From Promicromonospora sp. AC04 (lineage in GTDB: Bacteria; Actinomycetota; Actinomycetes; Actinomycetales; Cellulomonadaceae): 64,000 bases of DNA. The DNA is taken from positions 1 to 64,000 of the forward strand of contig NZ_QBUG01000005.1 of the NCBI RefSeq assembly GCF_003058225.1. The letters run 5' to 3'. How positions within the stretch are numbered: the stretch's first letter is position 1; the number at the start of each line of letters is the position of its first letter. The position numbers and the translations under genes were made by a program. Of this stretch, positions 37,104-45,280 are shown piece by piece. Under the pieces are notes generated by a model. The model searched no databases, was not told the origin of the DNA, and saw nothing but the letters and a program-made list of their open reading frames with translations.

Positions 37104-37636
37104 GAGGTGCCCTCCTGGAACTCTTCGTGGAGCCGGGAGATGTCGATGCCGTCGGTGGAGGTGTACTTGCGGCCGAGCTGCTGGTAGCTGGCCGTTGGCC
37201 CATAGGTGCGCAGGAAGATCAACTTGCCGAACGTCATCCCGGGGTAGACACGAACGGGTCTGACGGCGCGGATCTCCAGCGTCCAGCGGATCGCGTGCCC
37301 GACATGGCCCAGGGGCGCGGAGACATGGACCCAGATACCGAGGCAACCGGTGACACGGTCGCCGTTGAGCATCTGGGCGTACCTGTCAGATGCCGTCCGC
37401 TCCAGGGTCACCCCGAGGTACAGGACCCCGGGCTCCAGGACGTACCCCGACTCGGGGATAGTGACCTCGGTGAACGGCGTTGGTATGGCGGCGTCCAGGT
37501 CCGTCGTGCAGACCCGAAGGGTGGATCCGAGTCGCCAGTCGTACGCGTTCGCGGACAGCCGGTCCGGGTCGAACGGATCGATGGTGATGTCCCCGGCTGC
37601 TATGGCTGTGGCGATGGCGGGGCCGGTCAGGATCAT
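37100..37636 (-). CDS. dCTP deaminase-fold protein B (retains Glu, lost Ser/Arg motif)
   Basis: The 178-residue protein has the Dcd/dUTPase fold order: MILTGPAIA, SANAYDWRLGSTLRV, YVLEPGVLYLGVTLE, and PGMTFGKLIFLRTYGP. At the conserved Dcd motif GRSSxxRxG the sequence is GDRVTGCLG (92-100), so both Ser and both Arg positions are changed. The catalytic Glu position is kept (WTLEI, Glu121). The nucleotide-binding KYxxQxG end is altered to KYTSTDG. It overlaps both neighbours by 4 bp. Alone it should not be an active deaminase; pairing with protein A is suggested. Confidence 0.85.
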   Translation of the reverse strand: MILTGPAIATAIAAGDITIDPFDPDRLSANAYDWRLGSTLRVCTTDLDAAIPTPFTEVTIPESGYVLEPGVLYLGVTLERTASDRYAQMLNGDRVTGCLGIWVHVSAPLGHVGHAIRWTLEIRAVRPVRVYPGMTFGKLIFLRTYGPTASYQQLGRKYTSTDGIDISRLHEEFQEGTS

Positions 37637-38166
37637 GAGGCCGCCGAGTGGGGGATGTCGTGCCAGTAGCGTGAGGCCTGCGGTCCCTGCGCTGCCTGGT
37701 ACTTGCCCGCGTACAACTCGAGCGGGCCGGCGGCGACGAAGAACATGATCTGTCCGATCTTCATCCCGGCGTAGACGCGCAGGGGGCGCGTGGGGGCGAG
37801 CATGAGGGTCCACTGGCCGTGGAAGCCGATGTCGCCGATCGGAGCGGTGATCTCCACGAAAAGACCGAGCCGCCCGACGGAGGACCGTCCGAACAGCAGC
37901 GGCACGAACACATCCGAGCCGACCTCCTCCAGCGTGTGCCCGAGGTACAGCTCGTTCGGCTGCAGAACGTACCCCTTCGGACCCATCTCGATGGTGGACG
38001 TCGGGTTCGGCCGATGCGCATCGATCACCGGGTCCACGTACGTCATCAGGGTTGGGCCGAGGCGCACGTTGTAGCTGTTCGGGTTGACCTGCGCGGGCTC
38101 GAACGGCGTGACCCGCAACCGCCCGTCGCGCACTGATGCGGTGATCTCGGGACCGGTAAGGATCAT
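37633..38166 (-). CDS. dCTP deaminase-fold protein A (retains Ser/Arg motif, lost Glu)
   Basis: The 177-residue paralogue of the next gene also begins MILTGP. It keeps the Dcd substrate motif GRSSVGRLG (93-101) and the triphosphate-side motif KYQAAQG (155-161). The catalytic Glu found in Dcd (VLEF in E. coli) is replaced by Met122 in WTLML. Spacing otherwise matches E. coli Dcd closely, including PNSYNVRLG and RVYAGMKIGQIMFF. It overlaps protein B and the metallophosphoesterase by 4 bp each. Nucleotide binding is likely; deamination by this chain alone is unlikely. Confidence 0.87.
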   Translation of the reverse strand: MILTGPEITASVRDGRLRVTPFEPAQVNPNSYNVRLGPTLMTYVDPVIDAHRPNPTSTIEMGPKGYVLQPNELYLGHTLEEVGSDVFVPLLFGRSSVGRLGLFVEITAPIGDIGFHGQWTLMLAPTRPLRVYAGMKIGQIMFFVAAGPLELYAGKYQAAQGPQASRYWHDIPHSAAS

Positions 38167-39368
38167 GGCGTTACCTCCTGGCAGAGGACATGACGGACGG
38201 CCTGGCTGAGTTCGAGAACTGTCGTGGGCGGACCTTCAAGGGGAAGCGTCTCGGCGAGGTAGTCCGTGGTCAGGACGGTGCTCACCCGACCGCCGGCCCG
38301 GTCGGGTTCGACGACCAAGGGACCGGCCCTCTCCGCGAACTCAGCGAGCAGCGCTGAGAGATCTACCTCGGGCTCGACTCGGGCATGCACGATGCGATTG
38401 CCGAACGGCTCGATGGCCAACAGGTTGTCGGCGGTCAGTGCCTGCCCGAGATGAACCTGTCGCAGCGCGGACTCGTTGAGGATCGCCACGGCAGACGGCG
38501 CGCTCCTTGGAAGCCATCTGGCGACCTGTTCGAGCACGGCCATGCGGTCAAGGGCGCGGCCTCTCCAGCGGTGATCGAGCGGGCCGATACGTGTCGTCAA
38601 CTGGTCGCGGAGTAATTCGATCTGGCGGCCGAAAGACTCCAACGCTGCCGGAACCGTGTCGGTGGGTTCGAACCGAGCGGTACGCGCGTCCCAACCGCTC
38701 CCGGCTGGTGCAGCGGTCGAGAACCCGGACGCGAGTTCAGCCCCCTTGACGACGACGGTTGAGCCGACCCGCTCGGGTCCGTGACGTTCGCTGTGGCAGT
38801 GGCCTGCGAAGATGACGTCGAGGAACGGGCAAGCTTCGGCGAGGCGGAGGTCTTGCTCGAAGCCGGAGTGCGACAGCAGCACCCACGCGTCGACCTCATG
38901 ACGGTGCTTCTGCCACACGTCCGTGAGCGCGACGGCAGGGTCGATGACGCGGTGCCCAGAGCGTTCGCTCACAGGGATCGCCGTGAACGCCTGCACGCCG
39001 ATGACGGCGGTCACCGCTACCCGCTGTCCGCCGATTGTCGTCCGGTGCAGGCCGCGGAACAGTGTCTCGCCGCTCGACCCCTCGACGACGTTGGCGCACA
39101 CGGTCATCTCGCGCAGGCCAGGCTGCAGATGGTGACGCCAGCCGTGGTTGCCCGGGACGAAGACGTCGTAGAGCGAGACCAGGATCTCCGTCTCGATCCG
39201 GCCCTGGCCGAGACGGTAGTAGCCGGTCCCCTCGAAGAAGTCCCCGCAGTCCACGACCAGAGCGTTGCGCCGTGCACGGTGCAGCCCAGCGAGCAACGGC
39301 CCGACCCCGCCGAGCTGAGAGTGCACGTCGGTCGTCGCCACGATCCGCTCCAGGACGCGTTCGCTCAT
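38163..39368 (-). CDS. Metallophosphoesterase / 5'-nucleotidase-like
   Basis: The 401-residue protein has the calcineurin-like motif series: TTDVHSQ (Asp14, His16), VDCGDFFEG, PGNHGW, LLSHSGF and AGHCHSE. A C-terminal 5'-nucleotidase-like domain follows (LNESALRQVHLGQALTADNLLAIEPFGN). Bacterial relatives (UshA type) remove phosphate from nucleotides or cleave UDP-sugars, usually in the periplasm. No signal peptide is seen here, so action in the cytoplasm is likely. It overlaps the MurA-like gene and deaminase-like gene A by 4 bp each. Hydrolysis of a nucleotide intermediate is a reasonable inference. Confidence 0.87.
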   Translation of the reverse strand: MSERVLERIVATTDVHSQLGGVGPLLAGLHRARRNALVVDCGDFFEGTGYYRLGQGRIETEILVSLYDVFVPGNHGWRHHLQPGLREMTVCANVVEGSSGETLFRGLHRTTIGGQRVAVTAVIGVQAFTAIPVSERSGHRVIDPAVALTDVWQKHRHEVDAWVLLSHSGFEQDLRLAEACPFLDVIFAGHCHSERHGPERVGSTVVVKGAELASGFSTAAPAGSGWDARTARFEPTDTVPAALESFGRQIELLRDQLTTRIGPLDHRWRGRALDRMAVLEQVARWLPRSAPSAVAILNESALRQVHLGQALTADNLLAIEPFGNRIVHARVEPEVDLSALLAEFAERAGPLVVEPDRAGGRVSTVLTTDYLAETLPLEGPPTTVLELSQAVRHVLCQEVTP

Positions 39369-40705
39369 AGGAGCTCCTGGAGGTCTGCGCCCAGCGCACG
39401 GAGCTTGCCGGGCAGGTCGGCGTGGCCACGCCGAAGCTGCGCCAGCCCGGTCACCGTCGTCTCGCCGTGGGCGGCCAAGGCCGCGACCAGCAGGGCCGAA
39501 CCCGTCCGGATGTCCGTGGCCTCCGCAGTTCCTCCCACCAGATGCTGCGGTCCGGTCAAGCGGGCTGTCGTCGCGGTCAGCGGCTCAATGTCCGCACCCA
39601 GGTGAGCGAGTTGCGCCAACAGGTTTCCGTGCCGCCCGGGGTTGATCGAATCGCCGAACTCATGCATGCCGGGCAACCCAAGCGCCAGGGCCATCAGCGC
39701 CGGTTCGAAGTCGGCGTCCAAGCCCTCCGGGTCCAGGGACGCGCTCACTCGCAGACCGTGGCCGCCCCGCTCACCACCGTCGAGAACGGCGAGCGCGTCG
39801 TTCTCGACGTCGACATGAACGCCGACGCCGTTGAGGAGCAGCCCGACGTACTGGATGTCACGACCCGTGACTCCCTCGACGCGCCCGCTGCCGCCCGTGG
39901 CCGCGATCGCGCACGCCAGCGTGCCTGCCTCGATCTTGTCTCCGGGGACCAGCCACGACACCGGATGGGCATTGGTCTCGTGCGGCGGGGCCATCCGGAG
40001 GCGGGAAGCGAGTAGATCGATGTGCCAGCCGGCGGAGCGCAGACCATCGAGGGTGCCTGTGAACTCCGGGGAGAGATTCGGGTTGCCCAGTTCCAGCCGC
40101 ACACGTCCCACGACGGCGCGGAGCACGGCCACGACGCTCGCGCCCCGGGAACGGAACGGGAGATCTATCGTCACCTGGTCCGGGGTCTCCCGCGCCGTTA
40201 CGTGGTAGCCGCTGGCGTCAAGCTCGACCGTGTCACCGAATGCGGCGTAGACGTCGAAGTGCAGGTCCATGCCGCGATCCCCGATCCGGCAGCCACCAGG
40301 CCAGGGCAAGTCGGCACGACCATGGGCCGCCAGGAGCGCGGGCACCAGGTAGTACGACGCCCGGATGGTCCCAGCGAGATCCAGCCCTCCAAGACGGCGC
40401 TCTGACGCCAGGCGCACGGTCACGGACTGCTGATCGTCCGGTGCACGGTCAACTCGAAAGCCAGCGTGCTCCAGGAGCGTGAGCATCACGCTCACATCCG
40501 CGCTCGACGGGATGTTCGACACCTGCACCGGCCCTTCGGTGACCGCAGCACAGGCGAGCAGCGGGAGTGCCGCGTTCTTCGAGCCATCCACTCGGACCCT
40601 GCCCGACAAACGATGCCCGGGACGAACGACGACAGCGGCTGTCTGTGCGCCGCCCCAGCCGCGGGCTCGCAGAGAGTGCTCAGTCATGTTCGCGATCTCG
40701 CTCAC
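39365..40705 (-). CDS. MurA/NikO-like enolpyruvyl transferase
   Basis: The 446-residue protein starts at GTG 40705 behind GGGGAG; ATG 40687 is an internal alternative. It has the two-domain EPT fold and keeps the MurA reaction residues: Lys43-Asn44 in DGSKNAALPLL, Cys139 and Arg144 in PGGCRIGDRGMDLH, and an acidic DADFEP in the Asp305 region. It should transfer enolpyruvate from PEP to a nucleotide-linked hydroxyl. Both UDP-GlcNAc (as MurA) and a plain nucleotide (as UMP in nikkomycin biosynthesis) are possible. Its place among nucleotide enzymes favours the latter. It leads the five-gene chain with 4-bp overlaps. Confidence 0.85.
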   Translation of the reverse strand: MSEIANMTEHSLRARGWGGAQTAAVVVRPGHRLSGRVRVDGSKNAALPLLACAAVTEGPVQVSNIPSSADVSVMLTLLEHAGFRVDRAPDDQQSVTVRLASERRLGGLDLAGTIRASYYLVPALLAAHGRADLPWPGGCRIGDRGMDLHFDVYAAFGDTVELDASGYHVTARETPDQVTIDLPFRSRGASVVAVLRAVVGRVRLELGNPNLSPEFTGTLDGLRSAGWHIDLLASRLRMAPPHETNAHPVSWLVPGDKIEAGTLACAIAATGGSGRVEGVTGRDIQYVGLLLNGVGVHVDVENDALAVLDGGERGGHGLRVSASLDPEGLDADFEPALMALALGLPGMHEFGDSINPGRHGNLLAQLAHLGADIEPLTATTARLTGPQHLVGGTAEATDIRTGSALLVAALAAHGETTVTGLAQLRRGHADLPGKLRALGADLQELL

Positions 40706-40751
40706 AGTTCTCCCCTGGTCGGGAACTTCGCGGAGTTGCACGGCAGGCCAT
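40680..40751 (-). CDS. Candidate 23-residue leader ORF overlapping MurA-like start
   Basis: ATG 40751 follows a strong AAGGGGAG site at 5-bp spacing. The frame reads MACRATPRSSRPGENCERDR and three more residues before TGA 40680-40682. It overlaps the start of the MurA-like gene in another frame. Ribosomes leaving it would terminate near ATG 40687, so a translational-coupling leader is possible. It could equally be chance. Confidence 0.3.
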   Translation of the reverse strand: MACRATPRSSRPGENCERDREHD

Positions 40752-40789
40752 GGTGGCTCCCCTTCGGGTGTGCGGAGTGTTCTCAGGGC

Positions 40790-40823
40790 GGCTGAGGCTC
40801 CCGGGAGGTCGGGAGCCTCAGCC
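40790..40823 (-). terminator. Perfect 14-bp hairpin between HAD gene and MurA-like operon
   Basis: GGCTGAGGCTCCCG (40790-40803) and CGGGAGCCTCAGCC (40810-40823) pair perfectly around a 6-nt loop, 75 bp after the HAD gene stop. It can terminate HAD transcription or attenuate read-through into the core operon. No T-tract follows on the minus strand. Confidence 0.7.
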
Positions 40824-40897
40824 TGGGGTCCGCCGTCTGGGGGCGGCTCGCGGCCAGGTCGGGGCAGAATCGGCCGCAAGATCGAGGGGTCAGGTCT

Positions 40898-42028
40898 CTA
40901 CAGATCGCTCAGGGGCAGTTCGAAGCCCGCCGGGCCGTTCCCATTGACGCTGCGCCACTGGGCGCGTCGGCGGCCCTCGTCCCCACGCGGGAACGGCAAG
41001 CCCGCCTCCAGTGCTGCGGTCTCGATCGCGCGCATGGTGATACCTACGCCGGATGGGATTGGAGCGTGCCTGACCCATTGACCGGCTTGGAGCGTCCATG
41101 CCTCGCAACGGGACAGGTCGGGTCCCGTGCCGTGCCACACCCGCAGGACCACGGGGCCCGGTGCACTGGCCTCGGCAGTAGCGATCTGCGCGGCCACCGG
41201 TGGCAACGAGCTGTCCACGTCCGGGACGAGCGAGCGCAGCACCGGCAGCACCCCGCTATCCGCGATGGTGCCGGTCGTCTCGTCGGCGGCGCTGCGGACG
41301 ATCGCGGGCGCGTGCCCCATCGCGACCGAGCGCCCGGCCCACTCCAGCATGGTCAAATCGTTGATGCCGTCCCCGACCGCAACAGTGCAGTCGGCGGGGA
41401 TACGCAGATGCTTGCGTATGTCGTCGAGTGCGACCGCTTTGTTCACGTCCAGCGCCGTTATGTCGGCCCAGTCGGCGCCCATCGGCGCGACCGTGACACC
41501 GGTCGCGGCCAGCGCGTCGGTGTATCGGCGGATGCCCGGTCCGGCGAGCACGATCCGGGTAGCAGGCTGTGCCGTCAGGTCGTCCAGCAGAGCGAGCTTC
41601 TGCTGCCCGTTGAGTTCCCCCGGCTCGAACGGCGTGCCCGTACGCCAGCCCCAGCCGACCTCTTCCACCGCGACCCGCACCGCCGGAACCAGGTCCATGG
41701 CGCGGCGGATCACCGGCCCGGGGTCGAACGTGCGGGCGGCAACGACGTCATACCCCGACGGCGCGGCCGGGTCCAGCCGTACGGTCACAGCGCCGTTGGA
41801 ACCGACCGCCCACCCATCGGTGAGCCCCAGCCGCACCGCGATCGGGATGAGCCCGGGCAACGATCGCCCCGAGGAGAGCACCACCTTGTGTCCTGCGGCG
41901 CGGACCAGGTCCAGAGCCCCCACGGTTCCGGATGGCACCTTCCCGTCGACGTCGAGGAGCGTCCCGTCGATGTCGAGGGCGACGAGACGGCGAACTGTGG
42001 TGTGGGTGCTGGTGGGGCGTGATGTCAC
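40898..42028 (-). CDS. HAD-IIB (Cof-type) phosphatase with C-terminal extension
   Basis: The 376-residue product starts at GTG 42028. HAD motifs are clear: I DIDGTLLD, II LSSGRS, III Lys in LDVNKAVALDD, IV VGDGINDLTML. The Cof-type cap lies between II and III. About 90 extra residues follow the HAD fold (VVLRVWHGTGPDLSRCEAWT...) and match no domain I know. Family members dephosphorylate sugar phosphates and nucleotides, including PLP and FMN precursors. It precedes the core operon by 192 bp with a hairpin between, so the coupling is looser. Confidence 0.87.
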   Translation of the reverse strand: MTSRPTSTHTTVRRLVALDIDGTLLDVDGKVPSGTVGALDLVRAAGHKVVLSSGRSLPGLIPIAVRLGLTDGWAVGSNGAVTVRLDPAAPSGYDVVAARTFDPGPVIRRAMDLVPAVRVAVEEVGWGWRTGTPFEPGELNGQQKLALLDDLTAQPATRIVLAGPGIRRYTDALAATGVTVAPMGADWADITALDVNKAVALDDIRKHLRIPADCTVAVGDGINDLTMLEWAGRSVAMGHAPAIVRSAADETTGTIADSGVLPVLRSLVPDVDSSLPPVAAQIATAEASAPGPVVLRVWHGTGPDLSRCEAWTLQAGQWVRHAPIPSGVGITMRAIETAALEAGLPFPRGDEGRRRAQWRSVNGNGPAGFELPLSDL

Positions 42029-42099
42029 TGTTCCACTTCTCACTGACGGGTGTCCTGGGCGCTCTTGAACGTGCGGCAAGCGGCTCATTTCCGGTGCCC

Positions 42100-42420
42100 T
42101 CACTGGAGGAGTCCTACGGGCTGGCGAAGCACGGATCGGATCTGGACTTCGAGCCCGTCGACGATTCCGGTCCACAACGTGTGTCCGGGGACGAACATCC
42201 GATGATCCAGAGGGAAGTCGCACCCGACGGCCCGAGCGATCTGCTCGCCCTCGGCGAGGTCCGCAGGATGCAGGCAGATGCGGTCACTGGTGAAGGTGAC
42301 CAGCTCGATCCGACCCATGCCGATGTCCGCCATCAGACGCGCGGCCACGGCGAGCGCGTGACCGATCGTTGCTCCGGCGTCTGTGCTGGTGTTCGTGTCG
42401 AACGAGTTCAACGTGATCAC
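42100..42420 (-). CDS. Small protein of unknown function at head of operon
   Basis: The 106-residue product starts at GTG 42420 behind AAAGGA. It reads as a single alpha/beta domain (IGHALAVAARLMADIGMGRIELV, FTSDRICLHPADLAEGEQI) without a recognised motif or signal. It is 71 bp upstream of the HAD gene and divergent from the HTH-TPR regulator at 42579. It is probably the first gene of the regulated unit. Function cannot be assigned. Confidence 0.65.
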   Translation of the reverse strand: MITLNSFDTNTSTDAGATIGHALAVAARLMADIGMGRIELVTFTSDRICLHPADLAEGEQIARAVGCDFPLDHRMFVPGHTLWTGIVDGLEVQIRSVLRQPVGLLQ

Positions 42421-42578
42421 CGTCCTTTCTTGCCCCGGCTGAGGGGTGCCGTGTAGCCAAGGACCACTGTTGCTGGCGCGGCGCACCGTGGGAGGGGCAG
42501 ACTGGGCGGCAGACTGGAGACCTGGGTCGGGCAGGAGCCGATCACCACACGGGATGCTTGGGAGGGGGTGGGGCAGCG

Positions 42579-43757
42579 GTGGCGACCCCCAACGAGCGTC
42601 TTCGGCGGCTCCGCACCGAGAAGCCTTCCCTCGCCGATCCGGCGCGGCCCATGAGCCGCGCCGAACTTGCCGAGCTGGTGAACCTGCACCTCTGGAGGAC
42701 GACCGGTCGTCGCGCCGCCCTCGACGCAGACGCGATATCCCGGTACGAACGCGGGATCGTCAACTGGCCCAGCAAGACTTACCGGGCCGCCTTCCGTGCG
42801 GTGCTCGACGTGACGACCGACGCCGAGTTGGGCTTCTACCCGAGCCCACGCGGACCGAAGGCGCGACCGGACACAGCCGATGACGACATCATGGGCTGGC
42901 TCCAGCGCGCGTCGTCCGTCGACCAGACGACCATCACGACCATGGCGGCCCGGACGGAGGATATCCGCCTAGGTGACCGCGGACAGTCCAGCGTGGCGAC
43001 GAGCCAAGCGCTCAAGGAGCACTTGGACGTCCTGTGGTCGCTGCGCGCATACAGCCTGGAACCGTCGATGCGCGAGGTACTGGCGAGCGTCTACAGCGAT
43101 ACCGCGTCGTTGGCCGGCTGGGTGTATCTGGACAGCGGGAACATCAAGGAAGCCTGGCGCTTGCATGAGGCGGCGAAGGACGCTGGTCGCGAGAGTTCGG
43201 CCAGGGCGGATCTCGCGCACGCCACCGCGCAACAGGCCTACGTCCTCGTAGATACGGATCAGCCCCAGTACGCGCTGCGCATTGCGGAGCACGCAATCAC
43301 CGTCGGCGCCACGGCGCTATCCGGTCCAGTGCGGTCCTGGCTCCACGGGGTTGCGGGCGAGGTCGCCGCAATTGTTGGCGAGACGACCGCGAGCATGGAA
43401 CATTTCGACCGGGCCGTAGCCCTACTGTCGGGCGACACGCGCGACCCGGACGCGCCTTACATCATGCTCGACGAATACAGCCTCGCCCGCTGGCGCGGAG
43501 CAGCACTCGCCCGCCTCGGCGACGAAGAAGCTATCGCCGACCTGCACTTCGCCCTGAGCGGCATGGATCCCAACCACCTACGCGCCGGGGCCCAGCTCAA
43601 CGTGGATCTCGCGCATTCCCTCGTCGCGGCAGGCCACACGCCAGAAGCTGTGCAGGCGCTTGACACGGCTCGCGGGCTTGCTAAACGAGCCGGATCGGCG
43701 CGGCAGAAACGCCGAATCAAGAACCTTCAGTCACGTCTAGGCGTCCAGGCCAGCTAG
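42579..43757 (+). CDS. HTH-TPR transcriptional regulator
   Basis: The 392-residue product starts at GTG 42579, 9 bp after GGAGGGGG. The N-terminus contains an XRE-like HTH (PMSRAELAELVNLHLW, ALDADAISRYERGIVNWPS). About 280 helical residues follow with TPR-like pairs (GWVYLDSGNIKEAWRLHEAA, ATAQQAYVLVDTDQPQYALRIAEHA). This design is common for actinobacterial regulators that sense a peptide or small molecule. It is divergent from the small protein and HAD operon across about 158 bp, making it the likely local regulator. It overlaps the convergent Nudix gene by 21 bp. Confidence 0.88.
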   Translation: MATPNERLRRLRTEKPSLADPARPMSRAELAELVNLHLWRTTGRRAALDADAISRYERGIVNWPSKTYRAAFRAVLDVTTDAELGFYPSPRGPKARPDTADDDIMGWLQRASSVDQTTITTMAARTEDIRLGDRGQSSVATSQALKEHLDVLWSLRAYSLEPSMREVLASVYSDTASLAGWVYLDSGNIKEAWRLHEAAKDAGRESSARADLAHATAQQAYVLVDTDQPQYALRIAEHAITVGATALSGPVRSWLHGVAGEVAAIVGETTASMEHFDRAVALLSGDTRDPDAPYIMLDEYSLARWRGAALARLGDEEAIADLHFALSGMDPNHLRAGAQLNVDLAHSLVAAGHTPEAVQALDTARGLAKRAGSARQKRRIKNLQSRLGVQAS

Positions 43758-44297
43758 GACCGCCAGAAGCCCGACGAGCGTTCCAGAGCCCAGCACCTCT
43801 CTGGCCCGGATCAGCTCTGCAATTCGCGTCAGGGAAACCCACTCGACTACGGCCGCTTCTTCGGCGTCCGTCGGTTCACCGATCTGCTCGGCGCCGTGGA
43901 AGACGAAGACCTCGTGCGGGGTATCCACCATCCCCGGCATCGGCTGAAAGCCTGCGACCGGGCGTCCCTCGCCCCGGGGCTTCCAGCCCGTCTCCTCGAT
44001 GGTCTCCCGGACCGCAGCGACGTGTGTCGACTCGTCATGCCCAACGATGCCGCCTGGAGCGTCCCATCCGATCTGGTGAGTGGCGAAGCGGTGACGCCGC
44101 AGCAGCAGCACGTGTTCGCGCGCGTCATCCAGGACGATGGCGGTGGACACGGTCTGGAGTCGCACCACGTGGTGCCAGAACCGTCGGCCGTCGGGCGGTT
44201 CGATCTCCACCTGCACAAGCCGGACCCAGGGGTTGTCGTAGAGCAACCGCTCGCCGAACACTCGGGTCAGCGGCACACCGGCATCGTCGTCGCTCAC
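43737..44297 (-). CDS. Nudix hydrolase
   Basis: The 186-residue product starts at GTG 44297 (VSDDDAGVPL); an in-frame ATG at 44318 would add seven residues. The Nudix box is GGIVGHDESTHVAAVRETIE followed by ETGW, with the expected Glu pair. The fold around it (VRLQTVSTAIVLDD, HEVFVFHGAE) is that of ADP-sugar or nucleoside-diphosphate hydrolases. Nudix genes next to regulators recur in actinobacterial integrative elements. Removal of a nucleotide signal or intermediate is a plausible role. Confidence 0.9.
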   Translation of the reverse strand: MSDDDAGVPLTRVFGERLLYDNPWVRLVQVEIEPPDGRRFWHHVVRLQTVSTAIVLDDAREHVLLLRRHRFATHQIGWDAPGGIVGHDESTHVAAVRETIEETGWKPRGEGRPVAGFQPMPGMVDTPHEVFVFHGAEQIGEPTDAEEAAVVEWVSLTRIAELIRAREVLGSGTLVGLLAVLAGLDA

Positions 44298-44344
44298 GCT
44301 CCCACTCTGACACGTCATCAGCCCAAGTCAGAACCGGCCGAGGG

Positions 44345-45166
44345 CTATCGGCCCTCTCCTCTGCCGAGCGCTTGGATCAAGTGTGCGACACGCTGCTGAT
44401 CGGGCATCGGCCAGTAGAGATGTCGCGGTTCGAACAAGCAGTGGAGGGCGCCGGCAGCTCCAAGTTCTTCAACAACTTCGAGTGGACTCGCGAGCAGCAA
44501 ACCCAGTGGCGCCACGCGGTCGCGGGCCCTGAGGATTCCCTTGTCGCACGTCAGGAAGACATGCATTCCCGCTATAAGGGCATCCCGGACCAGTGCACGG
44601 TCGTTGCCCGCAGGCACCGCCGACAGTGCGTCGTCAAGGTCGTGATCTGAGATTCCCATCGGTAGGACTGGTTCCCCGTGCCCATCTTCGGCGTCCTCGA
44701 CAAGAGAAATAGCAGCACAGAATTCTTCCCACGCATGAATACGCTGCTGCTTTCTGGTTTGGGCGAGCGGCTTCCTTTTCGAGTCGTCAATGACGCCCGG
44801 GAGAATGTGAAATCGAATGTCCCTTAGCACCCAAAGGCTAACGATCATCTGAAGACCTTCGAGTTCCTCTCCCTGCTCGGTGGGCATCAGTTCCGGTAGC
44901 GATTCGCCCTCCCAGAGCTGTACGCCAAATTCGAAATAGTCAACGAGTAAGTTGGTATCCCATGCCACTTGCAGCGGTCCTTGCCCGCTACGGCCGAGGA
45001 ACAGCGACGGACCATCGTCGTACCGGAAGTGAGGCCCTTCGGGAGGGTGGACATCGCGCGGAAGCTGCAGCCCACCCGCTCGTATCCGACCGATCGTGTC
45101 GCTAGCGAGCCAGACGCCTTGTTCTTCCTGAGCGCTGGCCTGTCCGGTGCGGGCATGACGAGTCAT
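44345..45166 (-). CDS. PIN-domain-like protein
   Basis: The 273-residue protein has a PIN-type acidic motif WDTNLLVDYFEFG near residue 69, a later Asp in DDALSAVPAGNDRALVRDAL, and the closing TCDKGILRARDR pattern. The RxLVxDAxxAGxxVFLTxDKG arrangement is typical of PIN nucleases. Residues between (QTRKQQRIHAWEEF) are an insertion. The gene is somewhat AT-richer than its neighbours. It follows the zinc-ribbon nuclease gene by 114 bp on the same strand, and no antitoxin gene is seen adjacent. It may be a defence effector. Confidence 0.7.
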   Translation of the reverse strand: MTRHARTGQASAQEEQGVWLASDTIGRIRAGGLQLPRDVHPPEGPHFRYDDGPSLFLGRSGQGPLQVAWDTNLLVDYFEFGVQLWEGESLPELMPTEQGEELEGLQMIVSLWVLRDIRFHILPGVIDDSKRKPLAQTRKQQRIHAWEEFCAAISLVEDAEDGHGEPVLPMGISDHDLDDALSAVPAGNDRALVRDALIAGMHVFLTCDKGILRARDRVAPLGLLLASPLEVVEELGAAGALHCLFEPRHLYWPMPDQQRVAHLIQALGRGEGR

Positions 45167-45280
45167 GGGGCAATAATGGCACTTGGCAATGGTGCCGTGG
45201 GCCCGCTCCTACCGATGGAGTATCCCTACGACCGTGCCCTTGGGGCCCGGTTCGGGTTCCCGCATCGGCTGGCTGGTTCG

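Noticed and set aside
37633-38166. Ordinary dcd (dCTP deaminase)
   Set aside because: The catalytic Glu position is Met, and a paralogue with the opposite losses is coupled to it, so I do not call either one an active dCTP deaminase.
39365-40705. Housekeeping murA
   Set aside because: It keeps the catalytic residues but sits on a mobile element inside a coupled operon with nucleotide enzymes and has diverged around the active-site loop (GDRGMDLH). A second, specialised enolpyruvyl transferase is more likely.
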